IMG/VR virus record: IMGVR_UViG_3300037119_001293
Coordinates: 1-44,375 of that record
DNA length: 44,375 nt
Reading direction: 5' to 3' (one strand)
DNA from: a virus
Position numbers and translations under genes: made by a program. Positions 36,850-43,150 of this stretch are shown here, piece after piece. The notes under the pieces were generated by a model, which was not told where the DNA came from, did not search any database, and worked only from the letters and a program-made list of their open reading frames with translations. Position 1 is the first letter of the stretch, and each line of letters opens with the position of its first letter.

Positions 36850-37064
36850 TGGCCGCCGTCGATTATTGCCTGTGCTTCCGGTGCTGCAGGAAAGCGTTTT
36901 ACGATGCGGTCATTTCCGATGAACGCTACCTGGATGCTTTCGATCCGCCGGGGGTCAACCCCAACGCAGAGCGCATCGGAATCGCGGTGCTTTGCGTCAA
37001 GTGCAACAAGACGCATGAGGTTGTAATCCGAGAGCGCGCACAGCAAGGGGAGGGGAGCCGGTGA
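36849..37064 (+). CDS. 71-aa zinc-ribbon-like protein
   Basis: MAAVDYCLCFRCCRKAFYDAVISDERYLDAF..., then ERIGIAVLCVKCNKTHEVVIRERAQQGEGSR. CxCFRC and CVKC pairs frame an intermediate domain, suggesting one zinc site. TAATG start overlap with the gene before, GTGA with the next. Unknown. Confidence 0.62.
   Translation: MAAVDYCLCFRCCRKAFYDAVISDERYLDAFDPPGVNPNAERIGIAVLCVKCNKTHEVVIRERAQQGEGSR
37036..37052 (+). repeat. 17-bp gene-end repeat, copy 2
   Basis: Exact copy of 36824-36840 (GCGCACAGCAAGGGGAG), again placed just before a gene start (37061). See copy 1. Confidence 0.65.
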
Positions 37065-37489
37065 GTTTGACCATTCCCAAAGGCTATACGCCAGGGCCGT
37101 GGAAGGTTCGATTCCCCGACGAAGACGGCGATCTCTTCGAGATTATGACGCGCGGCGTTCATGGCAGAACCGTATGCGACACGGCGGAGGAAGCTGACGC
37201 CCATTTACTCGCCCTCGCACCCGAGATGGCCGAAGCCCTCGCCTCCGCTCTCGCCGCGCTCGATGAGGCGACGAAGGCGCTGGAGTACGCCGGGCGCACT
37301 CTAGCCGCGCTCGGATCGCCGGAAACCAGATTGACGCCGATCCGCGCTGTCCTCGCCCGTATCGACGCCATCCGGGAGGCCGAGACGAAAAGGCCGGCGG
37401 AATGCGTGTCGCCGCGTTGCAGCATCATCCTGGATCCCGGCGAGGCGTGCCCCGTTTGCGCGGGCGTCCGGGAGGCCGAGACGCCGTGA
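37061..37489 (+). CDS. TPGPW-motif phage protein
   Basis: 142 aa, GTG start. MSLTIPKGYTPGPWKVRFPDEDGDLFEI..., DTAEEADAHLLALAPEMAEALASALAALD: the YTPGPW start and AxLxALAPEMxEAL segment are shared by a widespread family of small phage proteins of unknown function. The C-terminus adds PRCSIILDPGEACPVC, a Cys set that could bind metal. GTGA overlaps at both ends. Confidence 0.7.
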   Translation: MSLTIPKGYTPGPWKVRFPDEDGDLFEIMTRGVHGRTVCDTAEEADAHLLALAPEMAEALASALAALDEATKALEYAGRTLAALGSPETRLTPIRAVLARIDAIREAETKRPAECVSPRCSIILDPGEACPVCAGVREAETP

Positions 37490-37596
37490 CCCGCTGGCGC
37501 CGCCGTCGCAACAGAGGACCCCGCATTGGCCGTGTCTTTCGCTTCCGCAGGCACACGCACCACGGATGGCGGACTGTCGTCGTGTGGATGAGGTAG
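37486..37596 (+). CDS. 36-aa Arg-rich peptide
   Basis: GTG start overlapping the preceding TGA: MTRWRRRRNRGPRIGRVFRF, then RRHTHHGWRTVVVWMR, with 13 Arg. It has the composition of an RNA- or DNA-binding basic peptide (as in N-type antiterminators or ribosome-binding microproteins), but also of chance in GC-rich DNA. The overlap speaks for translation. Confidence 0.45.
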   Translation: MTRWRRRRNRGPRIGRVFRFRRHTHHGWRTVVVWMR

Positions 37597-37607
37597 TGGT
37601 GGGGGTG

Positions 37608-37862
37608 ATGGACCGCTACGATAAGATCGCGCTAAAACAGATCGTGCAGAAACTGACTAAGGCACAGGCGCGCGAGCTGACTGCACTCGCCGAAACCGAA
37701 GACGGCAAAGCGTACTACGCCAACCAGTTCCGCCCCGCATGGCGCCTCTATGAACTTGATCTGATTGCCCGACTCAATCCGGTATGGGTCGCGGACTGGT
37801 TCGTCATAACCGCCCTGGGCCGCGAAGTTGCCGCCGTTATTCGGGATGGTGAAACGCCGTGA
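37608..37862 (+). CDS. Small protein, unknown
   Basis: 84 aa from ATG 37608, with GTGGGGGTG just before. MDRYDKIALKQIVQKLTKAQARELTALAETEDGKAYYANQFRPAWRLYELDLIARLNPVWVADWFVITALGREVAAVIRDGETP. Looks like a small winged-helix-type or accessory protein (the WFVITALGREVA end is like the last strand-helix of an HTH domain). GTGA overlap with the next gene. Confidence 0.62.
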   Translation: MDRYDKIALKQIVQKLTKAQARELTALAETEDGKAYYANQFRPAWRLYELDLIARLNPVWVADWFVITALGREVAAVIRDGETP

Positions 37863-38047
37863 CCGACCTAAGCCGCGCCGAGCAGATCGCCGAGAGCGTG
37901 CAGGTCGTGCGCGCCCTGCTCGGCGACCGCGATGCGGCAAAGGTTGAGGTTTCCGTGTCGCGTGGGGGAACCTACACTATCCGGGCGGAAACGGCCGAGG
38001 GGGATAAGGTCGCGCTTCCTGCATTGGTTTCGGGGCGGGGGAAATGA
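37859..38047 (+). CDS. Small protein, unknown
   Basis: 62 aa, GTG start: MTDLSRAEQIAESVQVVRALLGDRDAAKVEVSVSRGGTYTIRAETAEGDKVALPALVSGRGK. One helix and a beta hairpin-like part. ATGA overlap with the next gene. Unknown. Confidence 0.58.
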   Translation: MTDLSRAEQIAESVQVVRALLGDRDAAKVEVSVSRGGTYTIRAETAEGDKVALPALVSGRGK

Positions 38048-38241
38048 GCATGTGGCAGCCGATCGAGACTGCGCCATACGCGCGGCAACCGGACTACGTA
38101 CTCGTATGGGGGCCGAAAACCGGCATTCAAATCGGGCGCGTCTACCACTATCCCGAGGGGGATGTGTCTGCAACTGCGGTAGGATTTACGGGCGAATGGG
38201 GCATTACCCATTGGCAGCCGCTTCCCGAGCCGCCGAAATGA
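38044..38241 (+). CDS. DUF551-like small protein
   Basis: 65 aa: MSMWQPIETAPYARQPDYVLVWGPKTG..., ITHWQPLPEPPK. The WQPIETAP start and THWQPLPEPP end are the hallmark of DUF551-type phage proteins. A second member lies at 40262-40492. Directly precedes the integrase with ATGA overlap. Confidence 0.75.
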   Translation: MSMWQPIETAPYARQPDYVLVWGPKTGIQIGRVYHYPEGDVSATAVGFTGEWGITHWQPLPEPPK

Positions 38242-39200
38242 AACGCGGACCATACCGTACGAACCCGGAGCCCGGCAGCTTCGCCGACCTTGTCCAGCGG
38301 TTCCGGCAGTCGCCGCGATACCGCAACTGGTCCGCAAGCACCCGTAAGCACGCCGACCGGGTGATGGACGATTTCCGCGTAGGGAACGCCGAATGGGCGA
38401 TGCGCGGTCAGGTATCCATCCTGACGCTGGCTCAAATCATCATGATCCGCGACAGTTTCAGCGAGCATCCCAGCGCCGCGAACAACTGGACGAAGGTGAT
38501 GGCTGGCCTGCTCAGGTACGCCAAGCGGATCGGCTTCATCGAAAACAACCCATTATCGGACGGGCTGGAGACACTGCCCCCGCTCAAGCCGGGCGGGCAT
38601 CGAACATGGCGCGACGACGAGCTCGACGCCTACCGCGCGCACTGGCCGCTGGGAGCGACCGCCCGGCTGGTGTTCGAGCTTGCCGCGGGGACGGGCGCCT
38701 CTGGCGTCGATCTGGTGAAGCTCGGCTGGCCGGGCGTAGACGGCGACCGCATCCGCTACCGCCGGCAGAAGACCGAGCGGCGGAAAGGCACCGAGGAAAC
38801 GCCCGAGGTGAACATCCCCATCCTTCCCGAGCTCGCCGAGGCGCTGGCGCTGGTGCCGCGCGCCCGGCTGACGTTCCTGGAGACGGCGGAAGGGCTGCCC
38901 CGCTCGCAGGGGAGCCTCGTCCACAAATTCCGCGCATGGGTCGCGGAGGCGGGGCTGGGGGCGGCTGACCGCAACGGGCGGCACCTGAGCCTACACGGGC
39001 TGAGGAAGGCCCTGGGGAGGCGTCTGGCGGAGGCTGGGGTATCGCCGCACGGGATCATGTCCGTGCTTGGGCATGAAAGCATCGCCTCGGCCCAGGTGTA
39101 CACGAAGGCATATGACCGGGCGCGGGCGAGCGACGACGCGCTGGCGAAGCTCGCCGAGACGAAGCCGACGAATGTGACGAGGATCAGGAGAGCAGAATGA
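38238..39200 (+). CDS. int: Tyrosine-type site-specific integrase, first catalytic Arg replaced
   Basis: 320 aa from ATG 38238 (ATGA overlap). N-terminal SAM-like core-binding domain ~10-130 (FADLVQRFRQSPRYRNWSASTRKHADRVMDDF). Catalytic domain: Lys178 in RYRRQKTE, His253 and Arg256 in SLHGLRKALG, His279 in VLGHESIAS, and nucleophile Tyr288 in QVYTKAYD. Where family members have TG-x-R-x-x-(E/D)-L, this protein has TGASGVDL (Ser155), so Arg I appears missing. It would integrate phage DNA into the host; the Arg loss may impair or change this. No attP core could be identified. Confidence 0.87.
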   Translation: MKRGPYRTNPEPGSFADLVQRFRQSPRYRNWSASTRKHADRVMDDFRVGNAEWAMRGQVSILTLAQIIMIRDSFSEHPSAANNWTKVMAGLLRYAKRIGFIENNPLSDGLETLPPLKPGGHRTWRDDELDAYRAHWPLGATARLVFELAAGTGASGVDLVKLGWPGVDGDRIRYRRQKTERRKGTEETPEVNIPILPELAEALALVPRARLTFLETAEGLPRSQGSLVHKFRAWVAEAGLGAADRNGRHLSLHGLRKALGRRLAEAGVSPHGIMSVLGHESIASAQVYTKAYDRARASDDALAKLAETKPTNVTRIRRAE

Positions 39201-39610
39201 CGAACCTTCCAAGTGTCGCCGAGGCTCAAGCTCACATCCGCGCAGCAATGCACGGTATGGGGCAGGCTCGGCGGACTCTTACGGCGTGGGAATTTGAGCG
39301 ATGGGTAATATCAAACATCAACGAGCTTGGCGGCGCTGTCTTCGTCGGTTCGATAGGAACCTTGCTAACCAGTGCTGCGGTGCATTCTCGGCTCGGCGAA
39401 GACGTGCGGACGGAGACGCTGCCCACTATCGCGGAGATAGATTCCCTCGGCGACCTATTCGAAATCGTTCGGTCCGCCACTGAGCGCGCGTATTACATCG
39501 GCCACTCTGACGGTCAGATGGTGGGGAAACGAAACGCGTCCGAACCGGCAACATCGGGCGAGAACATTTCGACCCTTACACCCTACGGGGAATGGCTGTC
39601 AAGGCGTTGA
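39197..39610 (+). CDS. Conserved accessory protein, unknown
   Basis: 137 aa. MTNLPSVAEAQAHIRAAMHGMGQARRTLTAWEFERWVISNINELGGAVFVGSIGTLLTSAAVHSRLGE..., EIVRSATERAYYIGHSDGQMVGKRN. Mixed alpha/beta with a hydrophobic middle; no motif recognised. It starts 4 nt inside the integrase end (ATGA) and could be co-translated with it, for example as excision- or lysogeny-related protein, but this is speculation. Confidence 0.6.
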   Translation: MTNLPSVAEAQAHIRAAMHGMGQARRTLTAWEFERWVISNINELGGAVFVGSIGTLLTSAAVHSRLGEDVRTETLPTIAEIDSLGDLFEIVRSATERAYYIGHSDGQMVGKRNASEPATSGENISTLTPYGEWLSRR

Positions 39611-39611
39611 T

Positions 39612-39656
39612 ATGAAACGGATTACTGAGTTCTTCCTCGACTACGACCGGAGGTAA
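39612..39656 (+). CDS. 14-aa possible leader peptide
   Basis: MKRITEFFLDYDRR, TAA stop. It begins 1 nt after the preceding stop and its final codons (CGG AGG TAA) supply the GGAGG ribosome site of the next gene at 39664. Probably a coupling leader or chance; low confidence. Confidence 0.25.
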   Translation: MKRITEFFLDYDRR

Positions 39657-39663
39657 TGAATCA

Positions 39664-39855
39664 ATGACTTGTCAGTTTAAAAATGGAGACGGGCTGATTT
39701 CGCTGCTCGGCTGGACGCTGATGATCCACGACGATGGCTGGTTCATCGCGGACCGGCGGAGCATCATCCGCGCCGAGGGGCGCGCTCCCAATTCCGGCCA
39801 TCTGCGCCCGTGGTGGCGATCCGTCGCCCCGCGGGCACAGGAAGATGAGCGATGA
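39664..39855 (+). CDS. Small protein, unknown
   Basis: 63 aa: MTCQFKNGDGLISLLGWTLMIHDDGWFIADRRSIIRAEGRAPNSGHLRPWWRSVAPRAQEDER. Trp-rich. Good GGAGG site 10 nt upstream. Its end is coded by the boundary sequence CACAGGAAGATGAGCGATGA, which also starts the next gene. Unknown function. Confidence 0.55.
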   Translation: MTCQFKNGDGLISLLGWTLMIHDDGWFIADRRSIIRAEGRAPNSGHLRPWWRSVAPRAQEDER

Positions 39856-40157
39856 GGCTTGAGCCGAGCGAGCGCGTCCGTGAGGCGGCCGTGATCGTCC
39901 GAGACTACCTCGCATGGACGGTCGCGGAAGCCGCCAGGGCTGGCGACGCTGGCGCCCTCGAACTGGCGTCGAGCCTTTGCAGGGAGCCGGTCTACTCGTT
40001 CCTTGACCGCCTCGCCGACCCGCATCCACAGGAGATGAGCGATGAAGTGCGGGAGGTGCGGCGCGGAGAACGATCGCCCGATTCTCAAGGCACTAATTCC
40101 GCCGGTTCCGTCGCTTTCCCCGGAAAGGGGAAATGCGCCGATGACTGCGCCGAGTAA
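39852..40157 (+). CDS. Small helical accessory protein with run-on C-terminus
   Basis: 101 aa: MRLEPSERVREAAVIVRDYLAWTVAEAARAGDAGALELASSLCREPVYSFLDRLADPHPQ..., a compact helical domain in residues 1-62. After the boundary sequence at 40027-40045 the frame continues for ~38 residues of low quality (EMSDEVREVRRGERSP...) over the next gene. The natural end may have been near 40045 and lost by mutation, or the tail is translated as an overlap. Confidence 0.55.
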   Translation: MRLEPSERVREAAVIVRDYLAWTVAEAARAGDAGALELASSLCREPVYSFLDRLADPHPQEMSDEVREVRRGERSPDSQGTNSAGSVAFPGKGKCADDCAE

Positions 40158-40269
40158 CGCCTATGCCCGTTGGGCCTGCGTCAAATGCGGGCGATACCAT
40201 TTCCCAGACGGGACGCTCTACTCGAACCCCTACGCCCCGCAGTCACAGGAGATGAGCCCCAATGAGTGA
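40042..40269 (+). CDS. Zinc-ribbon-like small protein
   Basis: 75 aa: MKCGRCGAENDRPILKALIPPVPSLSPERGNAPM..., ARWACVKCGRYHFPDGTLYSNPYAP. Two Cys pairs (CGRCG, CVKCG) could form one zinc ribbon. The start has AGGAGATGAGCG before it. It overlaps the preceding frame by 116 nt. A later start at 40141 (MTAPSNAYARWACVKCG) is possible. Confidence 0.5.
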   Translation: MKCGRCGAENDRPILKALIPPVPSLSPERGNAPMTAPSNAYARWACVKCGRYHFPDGTLYSNPYAPQSQEMSPNE

Positions 40270-40492
40270 CTGGCAGCCAATCGCGGACGCGCCGAAGGAC
40301 GGAACGCTAGTCGACCTATGGGTTGGAGATGTGCGTCGGCCAGATTGCTTTTGGGAATCCGAGGATGATTGGGGTGAACCGCACTGGCGGCAACTCTACG
40401 CCGAGCAGACGGGATGCACCTTCCCGGTCGACGGCGAGCCGACGCACTGGATGGCGCGCCCCGCCGCAGCCACAGGAGATGAGCCCCGATGA
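40262..40492 (+). CDS. DUF551-like small protein (second copy)
   Basis: 76 aa: MSDWQPIADAPKDGTLVDLWVGDVRRPDCFW..., EPTHWMARPAAATGDEPR. The WQPIADAPKDGTxVDLW...THWMxxP pattern is the DUF551 type, related to the product of 38044-38241. ATG overlaps the end of the gene before, behind CACAGGAGATGAGCCC. Confidence 0.72.
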   Translation: MSDWQPIADAPKDGTLVDLWVGDVRRPDCFWESEDDWGEPHWRQLYAEQTGCTFPVDGEPTHWMARPAAATGDEPR

Positions 40493-40611
40493 GTGAGCCA
40501 ATCGGCGTTTACCGGACAACAGAGGGATGGGCAGCCTACAACCGTACCGGGCTGGCTTGGCGGGTTAGCGATGATGAGGCCCGCGCGATAGCCCCTACAT
40601 CCACCACATGA
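40489..40611 (+). CDS. 40-aa last gene of the rightward operon
   Basis: MSEPIGVYRTTEGWAAYNRTGLAWRVSDDEARAIAPTSTT; ATG 40489 overlaps the previous stop behind CACAGGAGATGAGCCCC. The end overlaps the leftward gene at 40595-40768 by 17 nt, tail to tail. No hairpin terminator is seen here, so the operons may read into each other as antisense. Unknown function. Confidence 0.5.
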   Translation: MSEPIGVYRTTEGWAAYNRTGLAWRVSDDEARAIAPTSTT

Positions 40612-40768
40612 CCCCACCGAAGACCGCCACACCCACGAGGCAGGCCCGGAAGAACCATGGTGACGGCTCCGGGTCGGGATCGCGCTGGTAGCTTTCCGGC
40701 AGATCGCTGGGCCAGTCGCGTTGATCCCGCCATTCGTCGGCAAGGTCTTCCGGGCGCGGCCTCATCAT
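40595..40768 (-). CDS. 57-aa membrane-anchored protein, end of leftward operon
   Basis: MMRPRPEDLADEWRDQRDWP, then SDLPESYQRDPDPEPSPWFFRACLVGVAVFGGVMWWM: acidic Pro-rich head and one C-terminal membrane helix. The ATG overlaps the stop of the preceding gene (TGATG). Last leftward gene of the circle; convergent with the rightward operon. Possibly linked to lysis or to the neighbouring coiled-coil proteins. Confidence 0.58.
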   Translation of the reverse strand: MMRPRPEDLADEWRDQRDWPSDLPESYQRDPDPEPSPWFFRACLVGVAVFGGVMWWM

Positions 40769-40977
40769 CACCGATACCCCGCCCGCCGCGTTTGCATGTC
40801 GTAATAATTCCAGACCAAGCTACGCAGTTCGCGCTCGGCCCACTCCGCCCCCTTCCGCATGTCGGCGCGGGCGCAGCGGAGCGGGCGGCCCTCTTCCTGA
40901 GCCGCCCGCAGTTCCTCCAGAACGAGAAGAGACACCCGCACCTGCGTCATAAGCCGGCGACGAGTGAGGTCGTCCAT
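40768..40977 (-). CDS. Small helical protein, unknown
   Basis: 69 aa: MDDLTRRRLMTQVRVSLLVLEELRAAQEEGRPLRCARADMRKGAEWAERELRSLVWNYYDMQTRRAGYR. Charged helices, soluble. TGATG overlap with the coiled-coil gene before and the membrane-protein gene after. Not recognised. Confidence 0.62.
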   Translation of the reverse strand: MDDLTRRRLMTQVRVSLLVLEELRAAQEEGRPLRCARADMRKGAEWAERELRSLVWNYYDMQTRRAGYR

Positions 40978-41186
40978 CAGTCGAGGTCTTTGATTGTGGC
41001 TTCCAGCTTTGCCGCCCGCGGCCCGAGCTCCGGGTCGATCGGCAGCATCTCGATCCCGGCGACCCGAGCCTCAAGAGCGGTTAGCGCAACCTTGGCCTCC
41101 GCCGTCGAAACCATGAGGCCGGCGGTAACGGTGCGAAGCCCATCAATCGCGGCTTCTAGCGCTTCGATCTGAGATTGAATGCTCAC
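40977..41186 (-). CDS. Coiled-coil small protein
   Basis: 69 aa, GTG start: MSIQSQIEALEAAIDGLRTVTAGLMVSTAEAKVALTALEARVAGIEMLPIDPELGPRAAKLEATIKDLD. Leu/Ile heptads through residues 4-45. The first residues (MSIQSQIEA) match the start of the neighbouring tailspike (MSVQSQIDA), pointing to shared ancestry of the 5' ends. May be a fibre-linked or lysis-timing protein; unknown. Confidence 0.62.
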   Translation of the reverse strand: MSIQSQIEALEAAIDGLRTVTAGLMVSTAEAKVALTALEARVAGIEMLPIDPELGPRAAKLEATIKDLD

Positions 41187-41199
41187 AAGATATGCCTCC

Positions 41200-42204
41200 T
41201 CAGGTTAGGGGCCGCCAGCCGGCGGCTGTCGCGACTGTCGGCACGTAGTTGGCGAGTTTAGGGTTGAGCCACTTCAGCCCCGCCGAGCTCGGCGCAGCAT
41301 TCCCGATGTCGAGGCGGATCGATGGCGTGCTTGCGGCGTCCCATCCGACATTGCCCGCCCACTTCGTCGTGTTGAACGCAGGAGCCCACGAAGGCGAGGT
41401 GTTGTTGTACGCCCGCTTATTCGCCAGCGAACCGGCGCCGCGCGAGCACACGGCAATGTTTCTGTCGAGCGTCACGTTCTTGCTGTGGGCGACAGAGATT
41501 TCCGATAGCCATGTTGCCGGGTTAAGCGGGTTCAGGCTATTGTTGACGCAAGTGCAGAGACGAACGGTCACATTGTCCGTCCAGACGACGTGAATGCCCT
41601 TCCCGTCGTTGTCGTAGCACAGGCAATTGTGGATCAGCGTCTTATGCGTGTAGCCGCCGGGCTCGCCGCCGCCTTGCGTGTTATTGAAATCGTCCAGAAC
41701 GATCCCGTTCCCGTCCTGCTGCATCGAACTGGCATTCCAAGTGTTCTGCCCGTAGCAGATGCAATTGCGGATGATGTTGCGGAAGCCGCCAATGAGAGTG
41801 CCCGCGGCGAGCACCTTATTCTGCCACGCGGAGATGCCGGAAAACCACCCGGTTTCCGCGTTCCCGTAGGTTGTGCAATCCTCGACCAAGAACCAGTCGC
41901 AACGATTGAACTGGATTCCGCTCTCGCCGCAATAGCGGGCCGTGCAGCGTCGAATGGTGACGTGGTGGACGCCATCGCACTCGATCCCGTCGCCCGGCGC
42001 ATTGACGATCTCTAGGCCTTCGATCGTGACGTTGTTGGCCTTGACGGTAATGGCGTTCCATCCGCCGCTCGGGGCGATGATTGCGCCCGGCAAGCCGACC
42101 AGCTTGAGCGGCTTGCCGATGTAGAGATTTTCACGATGCACGCCCGCCGCGACGGTGACGGTTGATCCCGCCGCCGCCGCGTCGATTTGGGATTGGACGC
42201 TCAC
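41200..42204 (-). CDS. Second right-handed beta-helix tailspike, paralog of 1520-2812
   Basis: 334 aa, GTG start. Beta-helix turns from ~50 to ~280: NVTIEGLEIVNAPGDGIECDG, HHVTIRRCTARYCGESGIQF, FLVEDCTTYGNAETGWFSGISAW, GGFRNIIRNCICYGQN, GNGIVLDDFNNT, LIHNCLCYDNDGKGIHVVWTDNVTVRL. These align in order with the tailspike at 1520-2812 (HHITIRNC, VEDCVCYGN, GGWFSGIT, PRNIIRNCLVYDN, GNGILMDDW, GNKGIGITWSD). The ends differ. It lies beyond the lysis genes, an unusual place for a tail component. Likely binds or cuts a surface glycan. Confidence 0.8.
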   Translation of the reverse strand: MSVQSQIDAAAAGSTVTVAAGVHRENLYIGKPLKLVGLPGAIIAPSGGWNAITVKANNVTIEGLEIVNAPGDGIECDGVHHVTIRRCTARYCGESGIQFNRCDWFLVEDCTTYGNAETGWFSGISAWQNKVLAAGTLIGGFRNIIRNCICYGQNTWNASSMQQDGNGIVLDDFNNTQGGGEPGGYTHKTLIHNCLCYDNDGKGIHVVWTDNVTVRLCTCVNNSLNPLNPATWLSEISVAHSKNVTLDRNIAVCSRGAGSLANKRAYNNTSPSWAPAFNTTKWAGNVGWDAASTPSIRLDIGNAAPSSAGLKWLNPKLANYVPTVATAAGWRPLT

Positions 42205-42266
42205 CGGGCGAAAGGCCCGCTGTAAAAACAGCGGACCATCGCGAGGTAATAGACGAAGAGGATCAC
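42201..42266 (-). CDS. 21-aa coupling peptide between lipoprotein and tailspike
   Basis: MILFVYYLAMVRCFYSGPFAR; GTG start overlapping the lipoprotein stop and TGA overlapping the GTG of the tailspike. It contains a small hairpin (CCGCTG...CAGCGG near 42215-42232). Either a true small hydrophobic peptide or a device that couples translation of its neighbours. Confidence 0.4.
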   Translation of the reverse strand: MILFVYYLAMVRCFYSGPFAR

Positions 42267-42505
42267 TCCTCCAACCCGGCCATGGCCGCGCGGATTGCAG
42301 TCTCGATCAGAGCCGTGCGGGACACGCCACAGGCCAGCTCGACAGCTGCGATCTTGTCGGCCATGGGGGTGTCCTTCTGTGCCTCAGTGACCGCCGCCAG
42401 GGCGATACACTGCTGCTGCTCGGCGGTAAGACCGGTCCAGGTAGTGAGGTCCGCGCAGCCGGAGAGAGCGAGCGCCGCAGCGCCCACGAGGATGAAGACT
42501 TTCAT
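42263..42505 (-). CDS. Lipoprotein, possible outer-membrane spanin
   Basis: 80 aa: MKVFILVGAAALALSGCADL has a lipobox (LSGC; Cys17), so the mature protein should be lipid-anchored. The rest, TTWTGLTAEQQQCIALAAVTEAQKDTPMADKIAAVELACGVSRTALIETAIRAAMAGLEE, is helical with two more Cys. In a lysis cassette such lipoproteins can be o-spanins, but it lacks the Pro-rich form of Rz1. Starts behind AAAGGTTGATCCC. Confidence 0.68.
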   Translation of the reverse strand: MKVFILVGAAALALSGCADLTTWTGLTAEQQQCIALAAVTEAQKDTPMADKIAAVELACGVSRTALIETAIRAAMAGLEE

Positions 42506-42527
42506 GGGATCAACCTTTGATTGGGGA

Positions 42528-42602
42528 TTAGAGAAGCCTCGTCACCATCCAGACGACGAGCACGACGAGCACGACGACGACGAGCGCCCGCTCAATGCTC
42601 AT
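42528..42602 (-). CDS. 24-aa single-helix membrane peptide of the lysis region
   Basis: MSIERALVVVVLVVLVVWMVTRLL: a short head, one Val/Leu membrane helix, and a basic residue near the end. The ATG overlaps the stop of the holin-like gene (ATGA). Size and position would suit a pinholin-type or holin-regulating peptide; no homology known to me. Confidence 0.5.
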   Translation of the reverse strand: MSIERALVVVVLVVLVVWMVTRLL

Positions 42603-43087
42603 GGCTTACTCGTGGGGATAATGCTGCCGCTGTCGCCAGTGGCCGACACGATTCCGGCAGCGGTTAGCTGCTCAGTAATCTTTTCGAGCACGCGACGCGC
42701 AATCTCTTCTTGCGTAAGGCCAGCCTCTCCGAAACTGTCTTTCGCTCCGTTGACCGCCCGCTGAACTAAATCAGCGACAGCCGGATTGCGCACATCAACC
42801 GTGAGATCCATCGCGCGGGCCCCGAGCTTGTTGATTGCGCCAGCCGCGGTGTTAGTCAGGCTGGTTTGGATAGCGTCCCGGATGTTCGCCTCATTCTGCA
42901 AGCCGAACTTCTTGACCATGATCGGCACAAGAACCGCAACCGCGATGCTGATCACGCCGCCCACGATGGTCAGGATGATCGGCAGAACGAACGAGACGAG
43001 CGGTCCAACCGCAACGGTGGTGTCTTGCGCAAACGCAGGCGCAGCGAGAAGAGCGAGGCCGAGGGCCCCGCCGAGGAGGGTCCGCAT
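42599..43087 (-). CDS. Holin-like membrane protein
   Basis: 162 aa. Signal-like start MRTLLGGALGLALLAAPAFAQ (cleavage possible near AFA-Q), then a long hydrophobic segment ~27-56 (VGPLVSFVLPIILTIVGGVISIAVAVLVPIMV), then a cytoplasmic helical region to the end (NLxxNEAN..., EEIARRVLEKITEQL). This order resembles phage holins with one or two membrane segments and a long soluble tail (LLH type). It follows the endolysin gene directly in the leftward operon. Confidence 0.62.
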   Translation of the reverse strand: MRTLLGGALGLALLAAPAFAQDTTVAVGPLVSFVLPIILTIVGGVISIAVAVLVPIMVKKFGLQNEANIRDAIQTSLTNTAAGAINKLGARAMDLTVDVRNPAVADLVQRAVNGAKDSFGEAGLTQEEIARRVLEKITEQLTAAGIVSATGDSGSIIPTSKP

Positions 43088-43150
43088 GATAAACTCCGAT
43101 GTTTGGGGAAGCCCTTGCGCCGGGCCGGCGAAACCGCTTCGCGCGGAATG

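Larger units (their letters stand above)
39839..40487 (+). repeat. Four-fold boundary sequence with ribosome site at gene junctions
   Basis: ACAGGA(A)GATGAGC recurs at successive gene junctions: 39839-39855 (AGGAAGATGAGCGATGA), 40027-40045 (CACAGGAGATGAGCGATGA), 40245-40260 (CACAGGAGATGAGCCC) and 40471-40487 (CACAGGAGATGAGCCCC). The first copy is identical over 17 nt to 34524-34540, in front of the annealing-protein gene. Each copy codes the end of one gene and carries the ribosome site of the next. Confidence 0.7.

Noticed and set aside
37101-37120. tRNA-like T-loop sequence GGTTCGATTCC, possible attP core from a tRNA 3' end
   Set aside because: The bases flanking the loop cannot form a T-stem, no acceptor or anticodon arm is nearby, and the sequence is fully inside the TPGPW-motif gene.
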